Part shown: positions 9,622 through 18,196 of the stretch, in pieces
How the letters are laid out: the number at the start of each line of letters is the position of its first letter
Numbering within the stretch: position 1 is the stretch's first letter
From: CAVVWJ01 sp965652025
GTDB lineage: Bacteria > Gemmatimonadota > Gemmatimonadetes > Gemmatimonadales > GWC2-71-9
DNA: 64,000 nt
Reading direction: 5' to 3'
NCBI GenBank assembly: GCA_965652025.1
Contig: CBFGTM010000007.1
Location: 25,311 to 89,310 of the forward strand
Made by a program: the position numbers and the translations under genes
Notes under the pieces: generated by a model
Database searches by the model: none
The model's input: only the letters and a program-made list of their open reading frames with translations
Told to the model about the DNA's origin: nothing

Positions 9622-10475
9622 AGCGGCCGCGGGACATCTCGGGTCGGGTCTGCATCGTCACCGGTGCCACCCGAGGCATCGGCCGAGCCACCGCGGAAGG
9701 TCTGGCGCAACTCGGGGCCACCACCGTCCTCATCGCCCGCCGCAGAGAGGACGGAGAGACCGTTGCCCGGGAAATTGCCGCTGGGGCCTTAGTGGCTCCT
9801 GCGGTGGTCAGCGCCGACCTGTCCTCCCAGGGGTCAATCCGGGAAGCCGCCGCCGAACTGGCCGGGCGCTACCCTCGAGTGCACGTGCTCATCAACAATG
9901 CCGGTGTGATTCCCGCGCGCCGCGAGGTTACGGTGGACGGGCTCGAGCTTCAGTTTGCCGTCAACCACCTGGCCTACTTTCTCCTGACCAACCTTCTCCT
10001 GTCGCAGCTCAAGGCCGGGGCGCCGTCGCGCATCATCAATGTCTCTTCCGGTGCCCATGCCGGTGTCGGGCTCCGGTTCGACGACCTTCAATCGAAGGGC
10101 GACTACCACCCCCGGGAGGTCTATAGCCGGTCCAAGCTGGCCAATATCCTGTTTACCTATGAGCTCGCCCGCCGGTTGAAGGGAAGCGGGGTCACCGCCA
10201 ACTGTCTGAGCCCTGGTTTCGTAGCCACCGGCATGCTGGCCGACTACATGGGCGTTCCCCGGGCCGGAGGTGGGTCTGCCAGCAGCTTCGGTGCCAGCCC
10301 CGAACAGGGCGCCGAAACCAGCATATACCTCGCGACCTCACCCGATGTGGAAGGAGTTACCGGCAAGTATTTCGAGAAGGGTCGGGCCATTCGCTCGTCG
10401 CACGAATCCTACGATGAGGCCGCCGCGCGACGGCTTTGGGAGGTGAGCGAGCGGCTGACCGGTCTGTCCGCGTGA
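9618..10475 (+). CDS. Short-chain dehydrogenase/reductase, retinol-dehydrogenase-like
   Basis: The protein has 285 residues with the Rossmann signature TGATRGIG (about 15-22), NNAG (about 93-96), a catalytic serine in NVSSGAH and YSRSK (Tyr about 169, Lys about 173). This is the complete catalytic set of classical SDR enzymes. The arginine after the glycine motif (IARRRED) suggests NADP(H) preference. It resembles the RDH/WWOX-like branch that acts on hydrophobic alcohols or ketones. It overlaps both neighbours by four bases in a three-gene run. The substrate is not predictable. Confidence 0.88.
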   Translation: MKRPRDISGRVCIVTGATRGIGRATAEGLAQLGATTVLIARRREDGETVAREIAAGALVAPAVVSADLSSQGSIREAAAELAGRYPRVHVLINNAGVIPARREVTVDGLELQFAVNHLAYFLLTNLLLSQLKAGAPSRIINVSSGAHAGVGLRFDDLQSKGDYHPREVYSRSKLANILFTYELARRLKGSGVTANCLSPGFVATGMLADYMGVPRAGGGSASSFGASPEQGAETSIYLATSPDVEGVTGKYFEKGRAIRSSHESYDEAAARRLWEVSERLTGLSA

Positions 10476-11065
10476 GCCCGGCCGAGCCATCCCCACCGCT
10501 GACCGGCCGCTTGCACCGGTTGCGCGACCGCTTGGCGGCATCCCGTCCGGATGCTGCCGACGATCCGGCGCTGATCTGGGCTGCGGTGGCCGCCGTGATC
10601 GCGCCTGATCCCGAGGCGATTCTCCTGATCCGCCGGGCGGAGCGGGCCGGTGATCCCTGGTCCGGTCATATGGCTCTCCCCGGCGGCCGTCGAGAACCGG
10701 ACGACGCCGACCTGCTTTTCACCGCCATCAGAGAGACCAGGGAAGAAGTTGGCCTCCTGCTGGCTGCTGCCGACCTGGTCGGCAGCCTGGAGGATGTCGT
10801 GCCGCGCACCCCCGTGCTCCCACCGATTGCGGTGCGGCCGTATGTCTTCCTGGTAAGCTCAAGACCCCGGATATCGCTCAACCCCGAAGTCACGGCTACC
10901 AGTTGGGTACCCCTCAGCCATCTGCTCCGTCCCGATACCTGGCATCCGGTTCGGCTGGAGGTTGCCGGCCAGAGCCGGGTAGTTCCAGCCTTCGAGCTGG
11001 AGGATGGGATCGTGTGGGGCATGACTGAGCGGATCCTGACCGCCCTACTCAACCACTTACAGTAG
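10472..11065 (+). CDS. CoA pyrophosphatase, NUDIX family
   Basis: I place the start at the GTG at 10472, which overlaps the TGA of the preceding gene (GTGA). The frame is open further upstream, but that part would overlap the SDR. The protein has about 197 residues. The segment LPGGRREPDDADLLFTAI followed by RETREEVGLL matches the NUDIX box together with the upstream LPGG typical of CoA and fatty-acyl-CoA diphosphatases such as NudL/YeaB. It hydrolyses the pyrophosphate of CoA to 4'-phosphopantetheine and 3',5'-ADP. A metal-binding REXXEE core is present. Confidence 0.85.
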   Translation: MSPAEPSPPLTGRLHRLRDRLAASRPDAADDPALIWAAVAAVIAPDPEAILLIRRAERAGDPWSGHMALPGGRREPDDADLLFTAIRETREEVGLLLAAADLVGSLEDVVPRTPVLPPIAVRPYVFLVSSRPRISLNPEVTATSWVPLSHLLRPDTWHPVRLEVAGQSRVVPAFELEDGIVWGMTERILTALLNHLQ

Positions 11066-11109
11066 CGAGCCTTGGATCCTGAGGCTCCGGGCTTTCGCCC
11101 GGGGCAAAC

Positions 11110-11138
11110 TTGACATTAGCACGGTCTTAACACAATAT
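11110..11138 (+). promoter_or_regulatory. Promoter of the metal-homeostasis operon
   Basis: A perfect TTGACA at 11110-11115 is followed after 17 bases by CAATAT (11133-11138), a weak -10. Transcription from here would start near 11145, giving a leader of about 20 bases with a GGAG ahead of the GTG at 11165. The operator palindrome begins at the end of the -10. Confidence 0.6.
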
Positions 11139-11151
11139 TAGGCTGTCCTAA
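11138..11151. promoter_or_regulatory. DtxR/MntR-type operator palindrome
   Basis: TTAGG-CTGT-CCTAA is a perfect inverted repeat that overlaps the -10 edge and predicted start site. TTAGG half sites are the classic core of DtxR/IdeR boxes. The gene directly downstream encodes a protein of that family, so metal-dependent autorepression is likely. Confidence 0.75.
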
Positions 11152-11164
11152 ATTGGAGCTTGGT

Positions 11165-11851
11165 GTGAGCGCCGCAGCCGCCAGCGAGTCACTGACCCGG
11201 TCGGTCGAAGACTACCTCAAAGCCATCTATCAGCTGTCCCCCGAAGGCCGGGCGGCCTCGACCAGTGAGATTGCCCATCTGCTGGCGCTTTCCCCGCCAT
11301 CGGTAACCGGGATGGTCAAGCGCCTTTCAGAGCACGGGCTGCTGGAGCACATCCCCTATCGGGGTGTTCAGCTCACCGAGGAGGGAAGGCGTGCAGCCCT
11401 CCGGATGGTTCGGCGGCACCGACTCATCGAGGCCTACCTGGTCGAGTTTCTGGGTTACTCCTGGGATACGGTCCACGAAGAGGCCGAGCGGCTGGAGCAT
11501 GCGGTATCGGATACCCTGGTTGAGCGGATGGCCAACGCCCTGGGGAATCCAGTAGTCGATCCTCATGGCGACCCCATCCCCGCCGCCGACGGGTCCATCC
11601 AGGAACTGACCTGCACCCCGTTGTCGGACATACCGGTTGGAGAGACGGTGGAAGTTCACCGGGTCCATGCCAGCGAACCGGAACGACTGCGCTACATCGC
11701 TTCTCTCGGGCTGGTGCCCGGTGCCCGGGTGACCGTGGTGGACCGTCAGCCCTTTGACGACTTGGTGACGATCGAGGTGGCCGGCCAGCAGCACGTCATC
11801 GGGCGGGAGCTGGGGCATGTACTGCAGTGCGCCAGGACGGCTGACCTATGA
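11165..11851 (+). CDS. Metal-dependent repressor, DtxR/MntR family
   Basis: The protein has about 228 residues: an N-terminal winged helix (SVEDYLKAIYQL, then SEIAHLLALSPPSVTGMVKRL), a metal-binding dimerisation domain (RRHRLIEAYLVEFLGYSWDTVHEEAERLEH) and a C-terminal FeoA/SH3-like domain. This is the long IdeR/DtxR-like layout rather than the short MntR one. I prefer the GTG at 11165, which has GGAG six bases upstream, over the TTG at 11153, which lies before it. The gene overlaps mntH by ATGA, so it should regulate that transporter and, through the palindrome at 11138, itself. The identity of the sensed metal (Mn or Fe) is not settled by sequence. Confidence 0.9.
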   Translation: MSAAAASESLTRSVEDYLKAIYQLSPEGRAASTSEIAHLLALSPPSVTGMVKRLSEHGLLEHIPYRGVQLTEEGRRAALRMVRRHRLIEAYLVEFLGYSWDTVHEEAERLEHAVSDTLVERMANALGNPVVDPHGDPIPAADGSIQELTCTPLSDIPVGETVEVHRVHASEPERLRYIASLGLVPGARVTVVDRQPFDDLVTIEVAGQQHVIGRELGHVLQCARTADL

Positions 11852-13203
11852 GCGCTGCGTCCACCCCGCCGATCAACGAACTGGCCTGGCGGTATCCTAG
11901 GACCCTTCCCAGCCTCCCCGAGTCCTACCACTCGGTCGAGATCCCAAGAGGAGTGTCCGTCTGGCGCAAGGCGCTGGCCTTCGCCGGACCAGGGTACATG
12001 GTGGCCGTGGGGTACATGGACCCCGGCAACTGGGCTACCGACCTCGCGGGCGGCGCCCGGTTCGGCTACGCACTCCTGAGCGTGATTTTGCTGTCCAACC
12101 TGATGGCCATCCTGCTCCAGGCGCTGGCGCTCAAACTCGGCATCGCCACCGGCCGCGACCTGGCCCAGGCTTGCCGAGACCACTATTCGCGTCCGGTAAG
12201 CTTCGTCCTCTGGGTGCTGTGCGAGATCGCCATTGCCGCCTGCGATCTGGCTGAGGTGATCGGATCGGCCATCGCGCTCAACCTGCTGTTCGGCATTCCG
12301 CTGATCTGGGGCGTGTGCCTCACGGCATTCGACGTGCTGCTCATCCTTCTGCTGCAGAACAAGGGCTTCCGCTATCTCGAGGCGTTCGTGATCACGCTGG
12401 TGGCCACCATCGGGGTGTGCTTCGCGGTGGAGCTGGCCATGGCTCGGCCGGAGATTGCCGCCGTTGCCAGGGGCCTGGTGCCTACTGCGCAGATCGTGAC
12501 CAATCCGATGATGCTCTATATCGCTATCGGTATCCTCGGCGCCACGGTCATGCCGCACAATCTGTATCTGCACTCCTCCATCGTGCAGACCCGCAAGGTG
12601 CTGCCGGATGCTCAGTCGAAGCGGGAGGCCATCCGATTCGCCACCTTGGACTCGACCGTCGCACTGCTGTTCGCGTTCTTCATCAACGCCGCCATCCTGA
12701 TCCTGGCTGCGGCCACGTTCCATAACACCGGCCACCAGGACGTGGCCGACATTGGGGACGCCTATCACCTGCTGACGCCGCTGCTGGGGGCCACACTCGC
12801 CAGCACTCTCTTTGCCGTGGCGCTGTTGGCCGCGGGGCAGAACTCCACCATCACCGGTACCCTGGCCGGCCAGATCGTAATGGAGGGGTTTCTCAACATC
12901 CGGCTTCCGGCATGGCTGAGACGGCTCATTACCCGGCTCATCGCCATCGTCCCGGCAGTGATCGTCACCGCTCTGTATGGCGAACGGGGCGCCGGCGGGT
13001 TGCTCATCCTGAGCCAGGTGATCCTGAGCCTTCAGCTCTCCTTCGCGGTGGTCCCGCTGGTGTTTTTCACCAGTCAACGCCGGAAGATGGGTGAGTTCGT
13101 GAACAGCAGGCCTCTCGCCGCGCTGGCCTGGGTGGTGGCAGCCACGATCGTGGGACTGAACGCCTGGCTGCTGCTGGGAACATTTCGAATCTGGATGGCT
13201 TAA
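11848..13203 (+). CDS. mntH: NRAMP divalent metal transporter
   Basis: The 451-residue protein has about 11 membrane segments. The first segment carries the DPGN metal-binding motif (VGYMDPGNWATDLAGG), and the sixth carries MPHNLYLHS. Both are hallmark NRAMP sites for Mn2+/Fe2+ transport coupled to protons. Length and motif spacing match MntH. It is translationally coupled to the DtxR-type repressor upstream and followed at 40 bp by the multicopper oxidase gene, so a five-gene metal operon is likely. Confidence 0.95.
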   Translation: MSAASTPPINELAWRYPRTLPSLPESYHSVEIPRGVSVWRKALAFAGPGYMVAVGYMDPGNWATDLAGGARFGYALLSVILLSNLMAILLQALALKLGIATGRDLAQACRDHYSRPVSFVLWVLCEIAIAACDLAEVIGSAIALNLLFGIPLIWGVCLTAFDVLLILLLQNKGFRYLEAFVITLVATIGVCFAVELAMARPEIAAVARGLVPTAQIVTNPMMLYIAIGILGATVMPHNLYLHSSIVQTRKVLPDAQSKREAIRFATLDSTVALLFAFFINAAILILAAATFHNTGHQDVADIGDAYHLLTPLLGATLASTLFAVALLAAGQNSTITGTLAGQIVMEGFLNIRLPAWLRRLITRLIAIVPAVIVTALYGERGAGGLLILSQVILSLQLSFAVVPLVFFTSQRRKMGEFVNSRPLAALAWVVAATIVGLNAWLLLGTFRIWMA

Positions 13204-13243
13204 GCAGGCCCCTTCACCGGCTGATTTGCCCGGAGCGAAACCA

Positions 13244-14257
13244 ATGTCGGAACCGTCGTTAACCCGAAGAGATCTGCTGAAGGCCGGCGCCCTGGGCACG
13301 GTGGGACTGGCGGCCGGCGGAACGGTGCTCGCGCTCCCGGGCTTGGCTCAGGGAGATGCCAAGGCTGGGCAGGGCCAGGCTTCTCACCACGACATGATGA
13401 CCGTGGGTCAGCTCGCCCCCGGGACCCCCGATCCGACCCGATTTCTGACCCAGTTCGACACCGGAAACGTCTCCCGGCTGCCCTCAGGCCAGGTCCTGCG
13501 GGAGTACGAGCTGGTGGCCGAAGATCGGGAGATCGAGGTGGCCCCAGGGGTGTTCTATCCCGCCTGGACCTACAACGGCCAGGTACCCGGCCCCACGATT
13601 CGTTGCACTGAGGGAGACCGGATCCGGGTGCGCTTCACCAACCGTGGCCGCCACTCCCACAGTATTCATTTTCACGGTGTCCACCCGTCGAACATGGACG
13701 GAGCGTTCGAGCCGGTGCACCCGGGCCGAAGCTTCGTTTACGAGTTCGACGCGGAGCCATTCGGACTGCACCTGTATCACTGCCACACGGTCCCCATCAA
13801 GCGTCACATCCACAAGGGACTCTACGGCGCGTTCATTATCGATCCCAAGGCCCCCCGGCCCCCGGCGCGGGAGCTGGTGATGGTGATGAACGGATTCGAT
13901 ACCAACATCGACGGCGAAAATGAGGTATATGCCGTCAACACGGTCGCCTTCCACTACCAGAAGCATCCCATCACTCTGCAGAAGGGTGAGCTGGTGCGGG
14001 TGTATCTGGTGAACGTGACCGAGTTCGATCTGCTCAATTCCTTCCACCTGCACGGCAACCTGTTCCGACTCTATCGGACGGGCACCGATCTCGAGCGCTA
14101 TGAATGGACCGATATCGTGGCGCTTTGCCAGGGAGAGCGGGCGGTGCTGGAATTCACCTACAAGCACACCGGTCCCTTCATGTTCCACGCTCACCAGAGC
14201 GAATTCGCGGAGCTCGGCTGGAGCGGCATCTTCCTGGTGCAGGCGCCCCATGTCTAA
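13244..14257 (+). CDS. Tat-exported two-domain multicopper oxidase
   Basis: The ATG at 13244 has GGAG eight bases upstream; an in-frame TTG at 13226 is less likely. The 337-residue protein starts with a Tat signal (LTRRDLLKAG, then AQGDA). Copper ligands are visible in IHFHG (His about 142, 144), LYHCH with a downstream HIH (about 179-190), FHLHG (about 268, 270) and FMFHAH (about 315, 317). The type 1 cysteine is in the first domain only; the second domain has FHAH where a cysteine would be, the layout called type C two-domain oxidase. It would act outside the cytoplasm on a metal ion or phenolic substrate. Placement beside metal permeases suggests a metallo-oxidase, which is inference. Confidence 0.88.
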   Translation: MSEPSLTRRDLLKAGALGTVGLAAGGTVLALPGLAQGDAKAGQGQASHHDMMTVGQLAPGTPDPTRFLTQFDTGNVSRLPSGQVLREYELVAEDREIEVAPGVFYPAWTYNGQVPGPTIRCTEGDRIRVRFTNRGRHSHSIHFHGVHPSNMDGAFEPVHPGRSFVYEFDAEPFGLHLYHCHTVPIKRHIHKGLYGAFIIDPKAPRPPARELVMVMNGFDTNIDGENEVYAVNTVAFHYQKHPITLQKGELVRVYLVNVTEFDLLNSFHLHGNLFRLYRTGTDLERYEWTDIVALCQGERAVLEFTYKHTGPFMFHAHQSEFAELGWSGIFLVQAPHV

Positions 14258-15482
14258 TCTCGAACTGCCGGTACAGCCGGACAGCACTCCCTTGGCGGCC
14301 CCCTCGCGAGTGGCATCGCAGCGGGGAATTCCGCTCTGGTTCAAGGGCCTCGCGCCGCTGGTCCTGCTCGCGGCCCTGGTCGCCGTCTTTTTCCGAGTCG
14401 GTCCGCTCGGAGTCTTTCGCCAGAACTTCCCACCGGTTGAACAGCTGACGGTCGAGCGTATCCGGCTGCCGCAGGCCGGACTCATGGAAGTGGAGGTGGT
14501 CAACGGTGGGCCAGAGCCGGTCACCGTGGCGCAGGTAATGGTGGACGACGCCAACTGGGTTCACAGCCTGAACGGGAGCCGGACCCTGGAGCGGCTGGAG
14601 AGCCGGATCATCAGCATTCCCTACCCCTGGGTAGAGGGAGAGCCTCACAGCGTGGCGCTGGTCAGCAGCACCGGCTTGACCTTCACCGGCGAGGTACCGG
14701 TCGCCACCCGCTCACCCGCCATCGATGCCCGATACCTCACCACCTTTGCCCTGCTCGGAGTTTACGCGGGGGTGATTCCGGTCTTTATCGGCCTGCTGTG
14801 GCTGCCCTTCGTGCGATCGGTGGGACGTCGCTGGATCGATTTCCTGCTGAGCCTCACCATTGGTCTACTCATCTTCCTCGGCGTCAGCTCATTGATCGAA
14901 GCGACGGAAACCGCCAGCCTGGTGCCGGCCGCGTTCCAGGGCCATGCCCTGGTGCTGCTCGGCGCGGTGGGAACGCCACTCCTGTTGGCCGCAGTCGGCC
15001 GCTGGCGTGCAAGGGAGCGGGGGGAACGGTCGCCGCTGTACGTTGCCGCCCTCATCGCGCTGGGCATCGGACTGCACAATCTGGGAGAGGGACTGGCGAT
15101 AGGTACCTCATATGCCAGTGGAGAGATCGCGCTGGGCACCTTCCTGGTGATCGGGTTCCTGCTGCATAACACCACCGAGGGGCTCGGCATTGTTACGCCG
15201 CTGGCGCAGGAACGCCCGCGGCTCGGCTCGCTCATCCTTCTCGGGATTCTCGCCGGTCTCCCGACCGTATTGGGGGCTTGGATCGGTGGATTTACCTACT
15301 CTCCGGCATGGACCACTTTCTTCCTCGCGGTTGGGGCCGGAGCCATCGCACAGGTGGTCTACGAGTTGGGCCGACTCTTTGCCCGCCGCTCGGGAGCCGC
15401 ACTCCAGGCGCCGCTTAACGTAGCCGGTGTGCTCACGGGGATGATGATCATGTACGCCACCGGGCTTCTAGTCCCGGTGTGA
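14250..15482 (+). CDS. ZIP-family metal permease with extracytoplasmic N-terminal domain
   Basis: I start this at the ATG at 14250, which overlaps the oxidase stop; the open frame extends further up inside that gene. The 410-residue protein has one membrane segment at about 34-48, then an about 100-residue beta-rich domain (about 62-155). A ZIP domain follows with HNLGEG (about 276-281) and HNTTEG (about 306-311), the paired metal sites of ZIP segments 4 and 5. Typical ZIP proteins have about 250-300 residues, so the N-terminal domain is an addition. It probably sits in the periplasm where it could meet the oxidase encoded just upstream. Confidence 0.88.
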   Translation: MSNLELPVQPDSTPLAAPSRVASQRGIPLWFKGLAPLVLLAALVAVFFRVGPLGVFRQNFPPVEQLTVERIRLPQAGLMEVEVVNGGPEPVTVAQVMVDDANWVHSLNGSRTLERLESRIISIPYPWVEGEPHSVALVSSTGLTFTGEVPVATRSPAIDARYLTTFALLGVYAGVIPVFIGLLWLPFVRSVGRRWIDFLLSLTIGLLIFLGVSSLIEATETASLVPAAFQGHALVLLGAVGTPLLLAAVGRWRARERGERSPLYVAALIALGIGLHNLGEGLAIGTSYASGEIALGTFLVIGFLLHNTTEGLGIVTPLAQERPRLGSLILLGILAGLPTVLGAWIGGFTYSPAWTTFFLAVGAGAIAQVVYELGRLFARRSGAALQAPLNVAGVLTGMMIMYATGLLVPV

Positions 15483-15490
15483 TCGTGAAA

Positions 15491-15592
15491 AGCGTGAGCG
15501 GTGAGCGGTTAGCAGTGAGCGGGAAGCATACTATGACCCGGGTTTTCTTTTCTCTTCTGCTCCTGCTCACCGTTCACCGCTCGCCGCTGACC
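15491..15592. repeat. Inverted pair of GTGAGCGG-type repeats across a gene start
   Basis: The left arm (15491-15527) is a run of GTGAGCGG/GTTAGCAG-like units. The right arm (15559-15592) carries the complement (GCTCACCGTTCACCGCTC and more). Between them lies the ATG at 15533 of the next gene, and the right arm encodes the end of its signal peptide (HRSPLTGQ). Confidence 0.8.
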
Positions 15593-16327
15593 GGCCAGAT
15601 ACAGGACAACAGCTTCCTGCTGGAAGAGGCCTATAACCAGGAGGCTGGAGTCGTCCAGCACATCAACGCATTTTCCCGCTCTTCTGAGGGCGACTGGGCC
15701 TACTCGTTTACCCAGGAATGGCCCCTCGGCGGCATCCGTCACCAGCTCAGTTACACTATCCCCGTTCAGCATGCTGAGGATACCGGCACCGGGCTCGCGG
15801 ATGTCGCTCTGAACTATCGCTATCAGTTGATCGGCAACCCCAAGGCGCGCACCGTAATGGCCCCCCGCTTCAGCGTCTTGTTTCCCACCGGCGATGATGA
15901 GTTCGAGCGGGGAACCGGAGGGGTCAGCTATCAGGCGAACCTTCCCCTGACGCTCGTCCTCGGGCCGGCATTCACCACTCACTGGAACGCAGGCGCGACG
16001 CTCAGTCCCAGCGCCCACAATGCGCTGGGCGCACAGGCTACCACGACCAGCATCAACCTCGGCGCCAGCGCCATTTGGCTGATGCGGCCAGCAGTGAACC
16101 TGGTGCTGGAGACGGTCTGGCTCAGTACGGAATCAGTGGTAGGGGAGGGTGCCACCGATCGGGAGGAGTTCTTCCTGCTGAACCCAGGTATCCGCGTCGC
16201 GTTCGATCTGTCCGGAGACCTGCAGATAGTTCCTGGGATCGCCTACACGATCGGGTTGCATCCAGCGGAGTTGAACAACGCAGTCTTCCTCTATCTCAGT
16301 CTCGAGCATCCCTTCAAGCGTCAGTAA
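15533..16327 (+). CDS. Outer-membrane beta-barrel-like secreted protein
   Basis: The frame is open from 15479, but the ATG at 15533 gives a proper signal peptide (MTRVFFSLLLLLTVHRS, cleavage near TGQ-IQ). The upstream codons are just the repeat tract. The mature protein of about 240 residues shows alternating amphipathic strands and ends in an aromatic-containing strand (YLSLEHPFKRQ), as in transporter-like barrels of the phenol-degradation (MetA-pathway) type. It is the last gene after the metal operon, 50 bp downstream of the ZIP gene. A role as an outer-membrane pore for the metal system is possible but unproven. Confidence 0.65.
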   Translation: MTRVFFSLLLLLTVHRSPLTGQIQDNSFLLEEAYNQEAGVVQHINAFSRSSEGDWAYSFTQEWPLGGIRHQLSYTIPVQHAEDTGTGLADVALNYRYQLIGNPKARTVMAPRFSVLFPTGDDEFERGTGGVSYQANLPLTLVLGPAFTTHWNAGATLSPSAHNALGAQATTTSINLGASAIWLMRPAVNLVLETVWLSTESVVGEGATDREEFFLLNPGIRVAFDLSGDLQIVPGIAYTIGLHPAELNNAVFLYLSLEHPFKRQ

Positions 16328-17259
16328 CCAACGATTCTCCTCAGCTCCGCCAGCCGCTCGTCCCGCGCCCCCTTGAGCACATCGGCTTCGCCATCGTAGG
16401 CCCGCTCGATCAGCCGGATCAGGTGCTGGTGCTCGCTGTGCGAGAGCTGAAAGCTGGTGTCGCCCTCCCAGCGGGTTTCCAGGGCCCGCAGCATTGCGCT
16501 GAGCTGGGCGGTCTGCCGCTCCCCGGCTGCCAGGTAGACCGTCTGGAAAGGTCCCGCTGCAGCCCAACCCGCGGCCAGTCCTGAGGACATCAGGGCGTCC
16601 ACGTCGCGAACCTCGAGTACTCCGTCGAGCACCAGCCGGATGCACTCCCGCCACACGGCCACCGCTATCCTCCCCGTCGCATTCCCGGGGACTTCCTTCC
16701 GCAGCACCACCGGCAGCCGGCCGAGCCTCCGGAGCCAGTTACGCAGCTCGTCCAGGACAGCCGGGTCGGTCTGCGGCCCCGGCACCACCTCGATTGCTGG
16801 GATATGCTCGACCGGTTCGAGGGCGTAAGCCACCAGCAGCCGGGTAGGCCGCCGCAGCCGGGCGCAGAGGTCGGTAGGGGAAATGCCTGGGGCGCTGCTG
16901 GTCAGGATGGCGGCGAGCCGAGCCGCCCGCTCCACCTGCTCCAGCAGGCGCTGGCGGTGCGAGAGGTCGCCTGGAGTGGCATCGATGATCCAGTCCGCGT
17001 TGGTCACCGCATCCAGGAGGCTACGTCCCAGCCGCGGCCCGTTGGATCCGGGGTCCTCCCGTTGGTCCCGCGTGGCTGGAATGCCCGAGCCGACGGACTG
17101 ACGCCTCCGGCTGGCGATATCCTCCTCGCCACTGCGCAGCAGCGCCGCATCCGGGTCGTAAATGGTCAGCGGCCACCCGGCCCCGGACACGAGTGTGGCC
17201 CATCCCCGTCCCAATTCGGTCATGCCCAGCACTGCCACCCTCGGGCTCTGCGCGACCAT
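16321..17259 (-). CDS. 3-hydroxyacyl-CoA dehydrogenase-like NAD-binding protein
   Basis: The protein has 312 residues. It starts with a Rossmann fold whose glycine motif is degenerate (VAVLGMTELGRGWATLVSGAGW), followed by NADWIIDATPGD and SSAPGISPTDL, as in 3-hydroxyacyl-CoA or L-gulonate dehydrogenases. The C-terminal helical domain begins around KEVPGNATGRI, also typical. The ATG at 17259 has GAGGAG six bases upstream. It ends convergently, overlapping the preceding gene by seven bases. The altered glycine motif and the insertion near residues 55-80 make the substrate uncertain. Confidence 0.75.
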   Translation of the reverse strand: MVAQSPRVAVLGMTELGRGWATLVSGAGWPLTIYDPDAALLRSGEEDIASRRRQSVGSGIPATRDQREDPGSNGPRLGRSLLDAVTNADWIIDATPGDLSHRQRLLEQVERAARLAAILTSSAPGISPTDLCARLRRPTRLLVAYALEPVEHIPAIEVVPGPQTDPAVLDELRNWLRRLGRLPVVLRKEVPGNATGRIAVAVWRECIRLVLDGVLEVRDVDALMSSGLAAGWAAAGPFQTVYLAAGERQTAQLSAMLRALETRWEGDTSFQLSHSEHQHLIRLIERAYDGEADVLKGARDERLAELRRIVGY

Positions 17260-17356
17260 GAGAGCTCCTCAGTTCAATCAAGTCAGGGACGGAATCACCC
17301 TAACTACCTTACGACGCAGGCTCTAACCAGCCGACGTTCCCGGCTGAAAGGAAGTT

Positions 17357-18196
17357 ATGACCCCACTCGTTCGGCAATCGGGAAGACTCCTGGGTCTTTT
17401 GACCATGGCTCTGTCCTCCCGGCTGCCCGCGCAGTTGCCCGAGATCGCCATCGAGCGCCGGCTGGCCACCGAGCTGGACCTCGCGGTCGGGGATACCATA
17501 CGCCTTGGCCCTGCGGCCGACTCGATTCGCTTCGCCGGGGTTGTCGCCGCCGTTTACGAGCCCAGGTCCGATCCAGCCGAAATCGCCAAGGTCGAGTGGC
17601 ATCTGAGAATGCATCTGCCGGACCTCACCCGTCTATTGGGCACCCCGGACCGGGTGGATCGTCTAAGTATCGGCCTCAAGGGTGGTATTTCTGCAGATTC
17701 GGCGGCTGCACGGCTTAACCGCAGCGCCTACGGATACCGGGCCCACAGCTCCCGGGTGATTGCCTCGGAATCTTCGCAGACCTTCCGGGTAGTGAGCCGG
17801 TTTCATCGGGCTATCGCCATCATCACCATTGTGGCGAGCGCGGTCTTCCTGCTCTGCATCATGTTGCTCAAAGTCGAGGAGCGCCGGCTCGATGCCGCAG
17901 TGATGCGGTTTGTCGGCGTCCGCCGCCGGACCATCTTCGGGGCCCTGCTGCTCGAGGCGGTTCTGATAGCCGCTCTGGGCTCGCTGCTCGGCACCGGCCT
18001 GGCCTATCTGGCAGGGGCCGCCACCAACGCTTACTATCGCCGATTCTTCGATACCCTGCTCACTTTCTCCCTCATCACCCCCGACATCGTCTGGTTCAGC
18101 GTGATGCTCTCGCTGGTTCTAGGGGCGGGGGCGGGCGCCGTGGCGGCATGGAGGCTGGTGCACACCAAGCCGCTGGTGCTTTGGGGCCGCGGATGA
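17357..18196 (+). CDS. ABC transporter permease, short FtsX-like (AttF/G-type)
   Basis: The 279-residue protein has a leading hydrophobic segment, a periplasmic-type domain, and three C-terminal membrane segments at about 150-270 (IAIITIVASAVFLLCIML and following). The VEERRLDAAVMRFVGVRRRTIFGALLLEAVLI block is typical of FtsX/MacB-type permeases. A GAAAGGAAG stands ahead of the ATG at 17357. It is the first of four genes with four-base overlaps that together look like an AttEFGH-type ABC cassette. Confidence 0.82.
   Translation: MTPLVRQSGRLLGLLTMALSSRLPAQLPEIAIERRLATELDLAVGDTIRLGPAADSIRFAGVVAAVYEPRSDPAEIAKVEWHLRMHLPDLTRLLGTPDRVDRLSIGLKGGISADSAAARLNRSAYGYRAHSSRVIASESSQTFRVVSRFHRAIAIITIVASAVFLLCIMLLKVEERRLDAAVMRFVGVRRRTIFGALLLEAVLIAALGSLLGTGLAYLAGAATNAYYRRFFDTLLTFSLITPDIVWFSVMLSLVLGAGAGAVAAWRLVHTKPLVLWGRG

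Noticed and set aside
11746..13299. A 517-codon open frame on the minus strand opposite mntH.
   Set aside because: It is a shadow of a GC-rich gene: its sequence is low-complexity Gln/His/Arg-rich and matches no family, while the plus strand has intact NRAMP motifs.
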